Assembly (NCBI RefSeq): GCF_900113335.1
Contig: NZ_FOOX01000014.1
Coordinates: 62,001-126,000 of the forward strand
Length of the DNA: 64,000 nt
From: Desulfotruncus arcticus DSM 17038
GTDB lineage: Bacteria; Bacillota; Desulfotomaculia; Desulfotomaculales; Desulfallaceae
Reading direction: 5' to 3'
The notes beneath the pieces are model-generated. The model did not search any database and was not told where the DNA came from. It worked only from the letters and a program-made list of their open reading frames with translations. This document shows, one piece after another, positions 1 to 8,489 of the stretch (position 1 is its first letter; every line of letters starts with the position of its first letter). A program made the position numbers and the translations under genes.

Positions 1-387
1 TCGCTGAAAAAGAACGGTCAACTGAGGGGTTGCATTGGCACCATAGCCCCCACCCGGAATAATGTAATAGAAGAAATTGAGGAAAACGCCATCAGTGCCG
101 CTACCAGGGACCCCCGTTTCTACCCGGTGGAGCCTGAAGAACTGCCGGAACTTGATATTTCCGTGGATGTCCTGTCAGATGCCGAACCTGTCCGGAATAT
201 GGATGAACTTGATCCCAAAAGATACGGAGTAATTGTGTCGTCCGGCGGCAGGAGGGGGCTGCTGCTGCCCGACCTGGAAGGTGTCAATACTGTTGACGAA
301 CAGGTGGCCATTGCCATGCAGAAGGCCGGTATAGAGCCCGGAGAGCCGGTTAAATTGGAAAGGTTTGAGGTTATTCGATACAGGTAA
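1..387 (+). CDS. AmmeMemoRadiSam system protein A (AMMECR1 domain), 3' part
   Basis: The reading frame is open from base 1, so only the C-terminal ~128 residues are present and the start lies upstream. The visible part carries the AMMECR1 signature LRGCIGTI close to the left edge, followed by the acidic VEEIEENA-like helix, RDPRFYPV and a [17 protein letters not shown] segment typical of the family. AMMECR1 proteins are conserved in all domains but their biochemical activity is not settled. Here the gene ends 18 bases before the radical SAM gene, the usual neighbour in the three-part AmmeMemoRadiSam arrangement. The Memo-like partner would be expected further upstream, outside the window. Family assignment is firm; function is unknown. 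Confidence 0.9.
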   Translation, partial: SLKKNGQLRGCIGTIAPTRNNVIEEIEENAISAATRDPRFYPVEPEELPELDISVDVLSDAEPVRNMDELDPKRYGVIVSSGGRRGLLLPDLEGVNTVDEQVAIAMQKAGIEPGEPVKLERFEVIRYR

Positions 388-405
388 ACAGGGGAGCGGT
401 TCAGC

Positions 406-1407
406 TTGAAACGTGAGGTAATTTTTTATACCAAGGGTGAGCAGGGGGTTGCCAATTGTAAGGTTTGTCCCAGGCTCTGCAATATCAAACCCGGCCAGAG
501 GGGATTCTGCAGGGTGCGGGAGAACCGGGACGGGGTACTTTACGCCACTAATTACGGTGAATGTTCATCTTATGCTCTTGACCCCATCGAAAAAAAACCG
601 CTATACCATTTTTATCCCGGGCAGTATATACTGTCGCTGGGTACTGTGGGGTGCAACCTGAGGTGTGGTTTTTGCCAGAACTGGCAGATCGCCCAGGAAG
701 AGTCCCCCACCACCTACATTTCGCCCCGGCAGGCCGTGGACCTGGCGCTGCAGCAAAAGGCACGGGGTTACTCCTGTGTCGGCCTCGCTTACACCTACTC
801 GGAGCCGTTTATGTGGTACGAGTATGTTTATGATACAGCCAAACTGGCCCGGGAGGCCGGTTTGAAAAATGTGCTGGTAACCAACGGCTATGTCAGCGAA
901 GAGCCGCTTAAGGAAATACTTCCTTATATAGATGCCATGAACATAGACGTTAAAGCTTTTACCGAAGATTTTTACCGCTCAACCTGCGCGGGGCGGCTTG
1001 AGCCGGTCAAGCGAACGGTGGAAATAGCTTACCGGCACTGCCACGTTGAAATTACCACTTTGCTGGTTACCGGGCTGAATGACGGCCCCGAAGAAATTAC
1101 CAGGCTGGCGGAGTGGCTGTCCGGGCTTAATGCGGAAATTCCACTGCATTTTTCGCGGTATTTCCCAAACTATAAAATGGACTTGCCGCCGACGCCCGAA
1201 AAAACTCTGCTGCAGGCCAGGGAGATAGCCCGGCGGCAGCTTCGCTATGTTTATATAGGCAACGCACCCCAATTAAAAGCGTCCGGCACCCACTGCCCGG
1301 AGTGCGGCCAATTGCTGCTGGACCGCGCAGGGTATCAGGTCAAGGTATTGGGACCGGCGGGTGGAACCTGCCCGGGCTGCGGTGAAAAAATTGCAATTGT
1401 TATGTAA
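406..1407 (+). CDS. AmmeMemoRadiSam system radical SAM enzyme
   Basis: A 333-residue radical SAM protein starting at TTG behind a GGGGAG site. The CxxxCxxC cluster that binds the SAM-cleaving [4Fe-4S] centre is C83, C87 and C90 in CNLRCGFCQNWQ. An N-terminal cysteine group (C18, C21, C25, C35 in a pyruvate-formate-lyase-activase-like head) precedes it. The C-terminus ends in two CPxCG knuckles resembling a zinc ribbon or rubredoxin-like site. It directly follows the AMMECR1 gene, which identifies the subfamily. The substrate is not known; members are annotated as PFL-activase-like. No residue expected of the family appears to be missing. Confidence 0.92.
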   Translation: MKREVIFYTKGEQGVANCKVCPRLCNIKPGQRGFCRVRENRDGVLYATNYGECSSYALDPIEKKPLYHFYPGQYILSLGTVGCNLRCGFCQNWQIAQEESPTTYISPRQAVDLALQQKARGYSCVGLAYTYSEPFMWYEYVYDTAKLAREAGLKNVLVTNGYVSEEPLKEILPYIDAMNIDVKAFTEDFYRSTCAGRLEPVKRTVEIAYRHCHVEITTLLVTGLNDGPEEITRLAEWLSGLNAEIPLHFSRYFPNYKMDLPPTPEKTLLQAREIARRQLRYVYIGNAPQLKASGTHCPECGQLLLDRAGYQVKVLGPAGGTCPGCGEKIAIVM

Positions 1408-1439
1408 TCAGGATATAAGAGTTGTCAGGAGAGTGTAAG

Positions 1440-3707
1440 TTGGCGAATTCAAGAACAGAGGAAGTCAAAAAGATTTTACTAGCACTAGTTCCGGTTGACG
1501 GCACAATTAGTTTGCGTGAGTTGTCGGACCGGGCAGGTGGAGAAATTGATCTGTTGGCCAGCGCGCTTCAATCACTTGCTTCCCGGGGAGAGGTTAATGT
1601 GTTTGGAACGCCGGAAGGGGACCCGGAACAAGTATTACTTACCAAACCAGGTAATAACGGTGCTGCTTTAGCTCCAACCGACGCCAGGGAAAAGGCCCGG
1701 GCAGCCAGGCTAATAGCGGCCAGTATGCCCAGGGTCAGGGTGCTGCTCAGGGAGCGAGCCGCGGACAGCATTCGGGAGATACTTACGGACGGAACACCCC
1801 GCACCAGGGAAGAGCTGGCCTCTATGACGCACCTGCCGCCCCGGCTGCCGGGCGCCATGCCGGACGTCATTGTGCTGCCCGACGGTTCATACACACTGAA
1901 AGGAACACCGGCCGGGGAGACGGAACTGGCCAGGCGCGCCGCCGAATCCAGTGAGCGCAGGGAAGCAATGCAGCGGCAGCGCCGGCGGATCGATGAACTG
2001 CTGGAGGAGCAAGAAACGCCGCTAAGTAAAACGGAGCTGGAAACTCACCTGGGGGAAAAGCTGCTTCCCGAGGCCATTGCGCATTTGATGCGGCTTCCCG
2101 ACGGCAGCTATGCCCATCCGGACAGTGATGCCGCCTGGGATGAGGTAGGTAGGTATTTGTCCCGCAGTGAGCCGGTAAGCCGCCAGGATTTTATGCGTAT
2201 GTTCAAACGGCATAAAAAGCTGGTTGCGCATATCAAGAAGGGGCGCGAGGAGCCCCCCTTTGTTATTTTACCTAATGGCCGGATCACCGTGGAAACCCGC
2301 CCGGAGGGCCGGGAGGAGCTTCGGCGCAGGGAAATACTGGCTTATGTGCACTACACCCTTAAGGAAAAAATGGGCGGGCGTTCTTTTTTCACTCTGGAGG
2401 ATTTTGCCCCGCGGGAAAGGGCTCTGGCCAGGCAGGAAGCTATACACGCCGGGTGTGTTGAACTTAAAATAAGCAAAAAAGATATGTTCTGCGCTCCCAT
2501 CCAGGCGAACCACGGCAGCATAGCAGCTGAGTTAAAGGAAATAACCGGTCTTGATTTCCCCGTCGGCAAGGGCGCGACTGTACCGGTTGCCTATATTGTT
2601 GATAATTCGTTGAATACGCGCGAAGCCGGGCGCGCGCTGGGGGTGCGTCCCGCAGATGTTGCTGAATTGAAAGAACAGGGCTACGTTTTGGGCTTTGCCC
2701 TTGAAGGAAATATGCGCTACTGGCGCCCTTCAGTGGACCGGTTGCGTAACGCCCCCAATATCGAACGTTTAATCAGGCGCTCAGAAAAGATTAAATTGAC
2801 AGACGCCGCGCGCATTTTGGGCCTCAGTCCGGACCAAATGAAAAGAATCATCCGGGAGGGATACTTGCGCAGCGCCGGCCGCACCGTCCAGGGAATTCAC
2901 CAGCTGCGCCGCGGCGATGTTGAAGATCTGCTGGCCAGGCTGCCCGAAATTAAGGAAAGGTGGGGGGAGCCCTCCGGGCAAGGTCAGGAGCGGACGGTAA
3001 GGCGCGGGAAAAGGCGTCCCCGCAACAGGCGACCGGCGCCGCCTCCGGTTAACGGGCCGCTTAAACTTGATGAGTATCAGGAAAAATCTATAGCGGCATT
3101 AGAAGAGGGCCATTCCGTGCTGGTTGCCGCCCCTACCGGTACGGGCAAAACACTGATTGCCGAAAGGCTTGTGGAATATATCCTGGCCCGGGGAAAAGAG
3201 GTTATCTACACCTCGCCCATTAAAGCGCTATCCAACCAGAAATACCGGGATTTTGCCAGGCTTTACGGATATGACCGGGTTGGCCTGATTACCGGGGACG
3301 TTTCGATCAACGAGCGGGCATCCCTGTTGGTAATGACCACGGAAATTTTCCGCAACTGGTGCTTTGCCAACCCCGAGTGGATGAGCGGTATATCCCACGT
3401 TATTTTTGATGAAATTCATTACCTGGACGATGTTGAGCGGGGCACGGCCTGGGAGGAAAGCATTATCTTCGCTCCGCCTCATATCAATATTCTCGGCCTG
3501 TCGGCTACAGTCCCCAATATTATGCAATTGGCAAGCTGGATGGAGGATGTGCGGTCCAGCAAGGTTGTGGTGGTTGAGGAATACCGCAGGGCGGTACCCC
3601 TGGAAATCAGGTGGATTTCGCCGGACAACGAAGTGCTGGACCAGGATGAAGCAATGGATGAAATAGAGGCGCTGCGCCAGGCCGGCAGCAGGAGCCAGTA
3701 CGTATGA
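1440..3707 (+). CDS. Ski2-like DEAD/DEAH helicase, N-terminal half (RecA1), ended by in-frame TGA
   Basis: About 755 residues. The start is set at TTG 1440 because AGGAGAG lies 6 bases before it; an upstream TTG at 1422 has no site. The first ~530 residues hold repeated winged-helix/HTH-like segments, including two similar MerR/excisionase-like stretches (ARALGVRPADV and AARILGLSPDQM). The RecA1 domain follows: Walker A APTGTGKT, motif II DEIH, motif III SAT. The frame stops at TGA 3705-3707, exactly in the linker between RecA1 and RecA2. The frame stays open after that stop and continues into the next CDS, so this is half of a normally single helicase. Alone it lacks motifs IV-VI and could not be a complete motor. 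Confidence 0.8.
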   Translation: MANSRTEEVKKILLALVPVDGTISLRELSDRAGGEIDLLASALQSLASRGEVNVFGTPEGDPEQVLLTKPGNNGAALAPTDAREKARAARLIAASMPRVRVLLRERAADSIREILTDGTPRTREELASMTHLPPRLPGAMPDVIVLPDGSYTLKGTPAGETELARRAAESSERREAMQRQRRRIDELLEEQETPLSKTELETHLGEKLLPEAIAHLMRLPDGSYAHPDSDAAWDEVGRYLSRSEPVSRQDFMRMFKRHKKLVAHIKKGREEPPFVILPNGRITVETRPEGREELRRREILAYVHYTLKEKMGGRSFFTLEDFAPRERALARQEAIHAGCVELKISKKDMFCAPIQANHGSIAAELKEITGLDFPVGKGATVPVAYIVDNSLNTREAGRALGVRPADVAELKEQGYVLGFALEGNMRYWRPSVDRLRNAPNIERLIRRSEKIKLTDAARILGLSPDQMKRIIREGYLRSAGRTVQGIHQLRRGDVEDLLARLPEIKERWGEPSGQGQERTVRRGKRRPRNRRPAPPPVNGPLKLDEYQEKSIAALEEGHSVLVAAPTGTGKTLIAERLVEYILARGKEVIYTSPIKALSNQKYRDFARLYGYDRVGLITGDVSINERASLLVMTTEIFRNWCFANPEWMSGISHVIFDEIHYLDDVERGTAWEESIIFAPPHINILGLSATVPNIMQLASWMEDVRSSKVVVVEEYRRAVPLEIRWISPDNEVLDQDEAMDEIEALRQAGSRSQYV

Positions 3708-3731
3708 CAGTTAACCGGGAGGAATAAAATT

Positions 3732-5282
3732 TTGGCTTTTAGAAATTCAACATCTTGTGTGGGAGTAGTAGAAGCCATACAGGACAACCTGCCTGCACTG
3801 TATTTTGTTTTCAGCAGGGGGCGGACTGAACAGCTGGCTGAGGAACTGGGCCGGGAATGGGATTTCCTGCTGCCGGAAGAAAAGGCGCGGGTGGAGGAGT
3901 ATTTAACCAGGGCGGAAAAAGGAAGCCCCGGTCTGTTTGCCGGCCGGCGCAAGCACCTGCAGCGTTTGCTGCAGCAGGGCATTGGCTACCACCATGCCGG
4001 TCTGGCACCGGCATTAAAGGAACTGGTGGAAAACCTATACGAGGCCAGGCTGATCTTTGTATTGTTTTGCACGGAAACTTTTGCTGTGGGCATAAATTTC
4101 CCGGCCGCCAGCACCGTGTTTGACGCCACCCGCAAGTGGGACGGGCGCAATCACAGGAACCTGTATAACCGCGAATTTTTTCAGATGGCCGGGCGGGCCG
4201 GCAGGCGGGGGTTTGACAAGACCGGTCATGTATACGTCAATATTGATGAAAAATATCCTGAACAAACAGGCTTCTTTAATGAAGAAGAAGTTGAGCCTGT
4301 TCACGGCAGGTTGATTATATCACCCAATACAGTTTTAAGTCTTCTGCACTGGAAGACGGATGCAGAAATAGAGCACTATCTTTCCCAGAACCTGGCTGTT
4401 TACCAGAACACCAGGGAAACCAGGGACCTGGCCGACGAACTGGAAACCCTGGAGCAAAAGATGTTTTCTCTGCGCAGTTCTTTTTGTGAGGAAAAAGACG
4501 GGCCGTCCTGTCCGCTGTTGAGGAATAAGCTGAAAAAGGAATTAAACCGGCTGCGCAACCGCAGGAGAAGGAAAAAACCGGAAGTTCCCGGGCGAATAGC
4601 GGAAATTAAATCCATTCTGGCCGAGCCGGCCAAAAGCTGCCTGCATGATGACTGTCGTGATGCCCATGATGAAATTACAGCTTTGGTTGAGCGGAAAAAA
4701 GAGTTGGTTCGTCGCAACCGGTACCTGAAGAAACATGCTTCTGATTACCACCAGGATTTTCAGCGCATGTGCCGTTTGTTGGAGCAGCTGGGCTATATAG
4801 AGGGAAAACAGCTGTTGCCCAGGGGGTTGTTTGCCCTGCATCTGCACGTTCAGGAGATCCTGGTTACCGAACTGATCTTTTCCGGGATCATGCGCGAGGC
4901 GTCCCCGGCTGAAGCGGCCTGTATTCTGGCCGGCATCGATTATATGCCGGGGCGGGACGAAGTGGTTCTGCCGGGTGAATTCCCCATGGATGACGTGGCC
5001 ATGCTGCGCACAGAACTATTAAATGCCGGAGTGCCGGAAAACCTGTGCGTCTGGTCACCGCTGCCCGGCCCGCTGGCTGAGGCCTGGTACAAAGGCGCAA
5101 CTTTCGAGGAACTGCAGAAAATGTGCAATTTACATGAGGGAGACATATTTTCCGTTGTCCGGCGGGAAATAGACATTCTCCGCCAAATTGAAAGGGCTGC
5201 CGGGGAGGATGCCTCACTGAAAGTGGCTATAAATGACATCAGGAATGTGCTGGACCGTGATGAAATGGCGGTGTTGATTTAA
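3732..5282 (+). CDS. Ski2-like DEAD/DEAH helicase, C-terminal half (RecA2 and C-terminal region)
   Basis: 516 residues in the same frame as the preceding gene, with only the TGA and eight sense codons between them. A possible independent start exists: GGGAGG at 3717-3722, nine bases, then TTG 3732. It contains the Ski2-like RecA2 motifs YFVFSRGR, YHHAGL, FAVGINFPA and motif VI QMAGRAGRRG, followed by a charged helical region and a C-terminal domain. The family unwinds RNA or DNA. Either the two halves are made separately and associate, or the gene carries a nonsense mutation or sequence error. The 35 bases after the gene hold a 9-bp hairpin. Confidence 0.8.
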   Translation: MAFRNSTSCVGVVEAIQDNLPALYFVFSRGRTEQLAEELGREWDFLLPEEKARVEEYLTRAEKGSPGLFAGRRKHLQRLLQQGIGYHHAGLAPALKELVENLYEARLIFVLFCTETFAVGINFPAASTVFDATRKWDGRNHRNLYNREFFQMAGRAGRRGFDKTGHVYVNIDEKYPEQTGFFNEEEVEPVHGRLIISPNTVLSLLHWKTDAEIEHYLSQNLAVYQNTRETRDLADELETLEQKMFSLRSSFCEEKDGPSCPLLRNKLKKELNRLRNRRRRKKPEVPGRIAEIKSILAEPAKSCLHDDCRDAHDEITALVERKKELVRRNRYLKKHASDYHQDFQRMCRLLEQLGYIEGKQLLPRGLFALHLHVQEILVTELIFSGIMREASPAEAACILAGIDYMPGRDEVVLPGEFPMDDVAMLRTELLNAGVPENLCVWSPLPGPLAEAWYKGATFEELQKMCNLHEGDIFSVVRREIDILRQIERAAGEDASLKVAINDIRNVLDRDEMAVLI

Positions 5283-5317
5283 GGAGGCAGGGTCGGAGGT
5301 ATGTCCCTAAATAATGG

Positions 5318-5344
5318 CAGCCCGGTGATTATTATACCGGGCTG
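5318..5344 (+). terminator. Hairpin after the helicase gene
   Basis: CAGCCCGGT (5318-5326) pairs with ACCGGGCTG (5336-5344) around a 9-base AT-rich loop. It lies 36 bases after the helicase stop. No T-run follows, so termination efficiency is uncertain. A second hairpin, AACCGGC/GCCGGTT near 5360-5380, lies just past the end of the opposing small gene. Confidence 0.45.
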
Positions 5345-5383
5345 GCGAGAAGCCACATTAAACCGGCTGGATAGGCCGGTTAA

Positions 5384-5599
5384 TTATTTTTTCTCCGGCT
5401 GGCGCATAATCATGGGCATAACTTGGGTATGAAAAGTTTCAAGACCTGCATTGATACTGTTAACTGCGTCACGCATCGAATTAATTGCCTGCCCCAGGCT
5501 GTTTAGTTTGCCCTGCGGGTCGGGAACGCTGGCTGCCACCATCAACAACAGGCTTACCAGGGGATTGTTAAACATATTTTGGTTATTATCGTTGGGCAT
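5384..5599 (-). CDS. Small hypothetical protein, 71 residues
   Basis: The only minus-strand frame in this gap. It begins at ATG with GGAGG about 11 bases upstream on the minus strand. The product has an Asn-rich head, a short hydrophobic stretch (PLVSLLLMVAASV) and an amphipathic helix with regular hydrophobic spacing (LNSLGQAINSMRDAVNSIN), so it may form a small helical or coiled-coil protein. I do not recognise a family. The good ribosome site and protein-like composition argue that it is real, but coding is not proven. It points away from the argC operon, convergent with the helicase. Confidence 0.5.
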   Translation of the reverse strand: MPNDNNQNMFNNPLVSLLLMVAASVPDPQGKLNSLGQAINSMRDAVNSINAGLETFHTQVMPMIMRQPEKK

Positions 5600-5680
5600 A
5601 GTAGCCGTTAACCTCCTTGTAATAATTTCTTTTTACAGGTAATTTATGAAAAACGGTAATGAATTGTGCGTGGAAAACTG

Positions 5681-5716
5681 TTGTATTTTTATTCACCTGT
5701 ATGTATAATTATTTTA
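5681..5716 (+). promoter_or_regulatory. argC promoter overlapped by two ARG-box-like operators
   Basis: TTGTAT (5681-5686) and a perfect TATAAT (5704-5709) are 17 bases apart, giving a predicted start near 5716. Two sequences resembling the ArgR/AhrC half-palindrome TGAAT-N4-ATTCA overlap it: TGTATTTTTATTCA (5682-5695) and TGTATAATTATTTTA (5702-5716). Their centres are about 21 bases apart, the usual spacing of paired ARG boxes. Binding here would block RNA polymerase when arginine is plentiful. No argR gene is present in the window. Confidence 0.6.
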
Positions 5717-5717
5717 T

Positions 5718-5895
5718 CTTCGCACAGCCTGTAAAACCCCGCCCTTAGGTCGGGGATTAACAGGCTGTAAGCTCGAAATAAGTGCGACTAAGGTTTAGCG
5801 GTCAGGGGACACACCTCTGCTTATGGGTCAAACTTTTGGGTCGAGGAATGTCCCCAACGTATGGGTCAAAACCCCATCTGAACCAAGTCGTTTTT
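5718..5895 (+). ncRNA. Structured RNA element, copy 1, in the argC leader
   Basis: Hairpin ACAGCCTGT/ACAGGCTGT with an inner CCCCG/CGGGG arm (about 5724-5768) is followed by the core CGAAATAAGTGCGACTAAGG (5774-5793). The end is a CCCCATCTGAACCAAGTC segment and a T-run (5871-5895). The core and the 3' end recur at 63651-63706, while the arms differ in sequence but keep the fold. This indicates conserved RNA structure. The layout recalls stand-alone HEARO/IscB-type omega RNAs or other transposon-end RNAs, but no IscB or TnpB gene is near and the assignment is tentative. The predicted argC start site lies at its 5' edge, so it would be transcribed as leader RNA. Confidence 0.5.
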
Positions 5896-5918
5896 ATTGT
5901 TGCCGGGGAGGGGTTCAA

Positions 5919-6962
5919 ATGAAGATTAAAGTAGGGATTATTGGTGCTACGGGGTATGCCGGGGCCGAACTGGTCCGTATTCTTGCGGCCCACCCTAACG
6001 CTGAACTTGCTGCGCTGATTACGCAAAGCTACGGAGGCAAGGCTTTCTGTGAGGTATATCCTCACCTGTACAAGCATGTTTTAATGGATTGCCGGGAACT
6101 GGATATCCCTTCGCTGGTACAGGAAGTTGACGTTGTTTTTGCAGCTCTGCCGCACGGGCATGCCGTTCCCGTAGCCCGGGAAATAATGAAATATGGAAAA
6201 AAGTTTATCGACCTTGGAGCTGATTTTCGCTTTAACAGTAAGGATACCTACGAGCAGTGGTACAAGGTTGAGCATGCCGATCCCGATCTTTTAGCGCAGT
6301 CGGTATATGGATTACCTGAATTATACAGGGAAAAAATAAAACAGGCATCGCTGGTGGGAAATCCGGGCTGTTACCCGACCAGTGTTATTTTAGGACTGGC
6401 GCCTTTGCTTGTCCATGGACTGATTGATACCAAGAGTGTTATTGCAGACAGCAAGTCAGGCGTTTCCGGCGCCGGCAGGGGATTATCCCTGGGCAGCCAT
6501 TTTTGTGAAGTGAATGAAAACTTCCGGGCATATAATGTGGCCGCTCACCGTCATACACCTGAGATTGAGCAGGAACTGAGCAAGCTGGCCGGGGAAGAGA
6601 TGATCATATCGTTTACCACGCACTTACTGCCCATTAACAGGGGTATTTTGAGCACTGTTTACGCCGGGTTAAAGCAGGATATCAACCTGGATCAGGTGAG
6701 GTCGATTTATGAAGAATTTTACCGGGGAGAGTTTTTTGTTCGTTTACTGCCCCCGGGCCTGCTGCCGCAGACCAAGGCCGTGGCCGGATCAAACCATTGT
6801 GATGTTGTACCGGTTGTAGACCGGCGCACCGGCAGGGTGGTGGTGATTTCCGCCATAGATAACCTGATCAAGGGAGCGGCCGGCCAGGCGGTGCAAAACA
6901 TGAACATTATGTTTGGGCTGCCCGAAACAACAGGATTGGATAAACCGGGACTTTACCCGTAA
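5919..6962 (+). CDS. argC: N-acetyl-gamma-glutamyl-phosphate reductase
   Basis: 347 residues. ATG 5919 is chosen over upstream in-frame codons because GGGGAGGGG sits just before it and the product starts MKIKVGIIGATGYAGAEL, the NADP-binding Rossmann motif. The catalytic cysteine is C151 in GNPGCYPT. The enzyme reduces N-acetylglutamyl-phosphate to the semialdehyde, the third step of arginine synthesis, in the cytoplasm. It is the first gene of argC-J-B-D-F-G, under the ARG-box promoter about 200 bases upstream. The length is normal for the short bacterial ArgC type. Confidence 0.97.
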   Translation: MKIKVGIIGATGYAGAELVRILAAHPNAELAALITQSYGGKAFCEVYPHLYKHVLMDCRELDIPSLVQEVDVVFAALPHGHAVPVAREIMKYGKKFIDLGADFRFNSKDTYEQWYKVEHADPDLLAQSVYGLPELYREKIKQASLVGNPGCYPTSVILGLAPLLVHGLIDTKSVIADSKSGVSGAGRGLSLGSHFCEVNENFRAYNVAAHRHTPEIEQELSKLAGEEMIISFTTHLLPINRGILSTVYAGLKQDINLDQVRSIYEEFYRGEFFVRLLPPGLLPQTKAVAGSNHCDVVPVVDRRTGRVVVISAIDNLIKGAAGQAVQNMNIMFGLPETTGLDKPGLYP

Positions 6963-6965
6963 ATG

Positions 6966-7080
6966 TAGGAGTCAGTAGTCAGGAGATAGGAATCAGGAGA
7001 CAGGAGTTAGAAGACAAAGTCAGAATAAGAGAACAGTCTATTCTCTCGGAGCATTCTTACTCCTGACTCCTGAATTCTAA
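6966..7080. repeat. GGAGTCA-type inverted repeat, argC-argJ gap
   Basis: A left arm of degenerate AGGAGTCA/AGGAGACA heptads and a right arm TTACTCCTGACTCCTGAATTCT flank a short unrelated loop. It fills almost the whole gap and ends just before the argJ ribosome site. It belongs to the family also seen before argH, ilvE, the second ilvB, leuC and leuB. Confidence 0.8.
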
Positions 7081-7103
7081 ATTAACTCTGGAGGGAACCG
7101 TAA

Positions 7104-8318
7104 ATGCCGGAGATGAAGATAAAAGAGATAACAGGCGGAGTTACCGCACCGCGGGGTTTTTCCGCAGCCGGCGTGTCAGCCGGGATTAAAAATGATACCA
7201 AGGATGTGGCACTGGTTTTTACCGACCGGGAAGCTGCGGCGGTCGGAGTTTTTACCACTAATAAGGTTAAAGCGGCTCCGGTTCATTTGACCATGGAAAA
7301 CATCAGCGACGGCAAGGCCCGGGCCATTGTGGCCAACAGCGGTAACGCCAATGCCTGCAACGGCCCGCAGGGTTTGCTTGACGCCAGGGCTATGGCAGAC
7401 AAGGTAAGTGCATTGCTGCAAATTACCGCGGAACAAGTGCTGGTGGGTTCAACCGGTGTTATTGGCCAGCTGATGCCGATGGATAAAGTTTTGGCCGGCA
7501 TTGAGGCGGCGGTGTCGGAGCTAAGCCGTGATGGCGGCCCGGACGCAGCCGAGGCGATTATGACCACCGATACCTTTGCCAAGGAAATTGCCGTAACGGT
7601 TAAACTTGGCGATGTTGATGCAACCATCGGCGGTATGGCCAAGGGGTCGGGTATGATCCACCCCAATATGGCCACCATGCTTAGTTTTATTACCACTGAC
7701 GCAGCTATTGACCCCCGGTGGCTGAAAAAAGCGTTGGCTGAAATTGTTGACCGCACCTTTAACATGATTACTGTGGATGGCGACACCAGTACCAATGATA
7801 TGGTGCTGGCACTGGCCAACGGGGCGGCGGGCAACCCTGTCATATGCGGGGAAGGCCCTGCCTTGACCGCGTTTTGTGCAGCCCTGGAAAAGGTATGTCG
7901 GAAGCTGGCTATAGCCATAGCCGGTGACGGTGAGGGCGCCACCAAATTGCTGGAAGTCCGGGTGCGGGGCGCACATTCCGCCGAAGACGCGAAAAAAGTC
8001 GCCAAGGCTGTGGCTGGATCAAGCCTGGTGAAATCCGCCGTTTTCGGCCAGGATGCCAACTGGGGCCGGGTGATCTGTGCTGCCGGTTACTCTGGCGCTG
8101 ATTTCAACCAGGATAATGTGGATATATTTATCGGTGCTGTTAAAGTTGCCGAAAACGGCGCCGCGCTGCCGTTTGATGAAGAACAGGCCGCTTTGGTGCT
8201 GGCCGAAAAACACGTGCTGTTTGACATCGACCTCAAAAGCGGAAACTATTCCGCTACAGCCTGGGGCTGCGACCTCACTTACGAGTACGTGCGCATCAAC
8301 GGCAGCTACCGCTCCTAG
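7104..8318 (+). CDS. argJ: Glutamate N-acetyltransferase / ornithine acetyltransferase
   Basis: 404 residues starting at ATG behind GGAGGG. ArgJ precursors cleave themselves before a threonine; here it is T191 in HPNMATMLSF, preceded by the KGSGMI oxyanion segment. The mature enzyme transfers acetyl from N-acetylornithine to glutamate, recycling the acetyl group. Bifunctional members also use acetyl-CoA for the first step. No separate argA or argE is visible here, which fits the cyclic route. Whether this copy is mono- or bifunctional cannot be read from the sequence. Confidence 0.96.
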   Translation: MPEMKIKEITGGVTAPRGFSAAGVSAGIKNDTKDVALVFTDREAAAVGVFTTNKVKAAPVHLTMENISDGKARAIVANSGNANACNGPQGLLDARAMADKVSALLQITAEQVLVGSTGVIGQLMPMDKVLAGIEAAVSELSRDGGPDAAEAIMTTDTFAKEIAVTVKLGDVDATIGGMAKGSGMIHPNMATMLSFITTDAAIDPRWLKKALAEIVDRTFNMITVDGDTSTNDMVLALANGAAGNPVICGEGPALTAFCAALEKVCRKLAIAIAGDGEGATKLLEVRVRGAHSAEDAKKVAKAVAGSSLVKSAVFGQDANWGRVICAAGYSGADFNQDNVDIFIGAVKVAENGAALPFDEEQAALVLAEKHVLFDIDLKSGNYSATAWGCDLTYEYVRINGSYRS

Positions 8319-8489
8319 TGGGAATAGATACCGCAGGCAAGGTGATCCGGCGGTTTCTCGGAGTAAGCGTAGCACACGGGGGGAACCACCGGAGCGCCAG
8401 ATATAAGTAACGTAAAAACTTTTTTTCAGGATAATAACGGGCATAATTAGTATTGCCGTAGCTGATTTCGGGTGTTTGGAGGGGAAGTA

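Noticed and set aside
3705..3707. TGA read as selenocysteine in the helicase
   Set aside because: No obvious SECIS hairpin directly after it, helicases are not known selenoproteins, and the position is a linker without a catalytic Cys.
7283..8059. 258-codon open frame on the minus strand
   Set aside because: Entirely antisense to argJ, low-complexity Ser/Ala-rich product and no ribosome site; a shadow of GC-rich coding sequence.
8319..8471. Imperfect CCGGCGGTT/AACCACCGG hairpin before argB
   Set aside because: Stem contains a mismatch, the following T-run is too distant, and no leader RNA class was recognised; not enough for a regulatory call.
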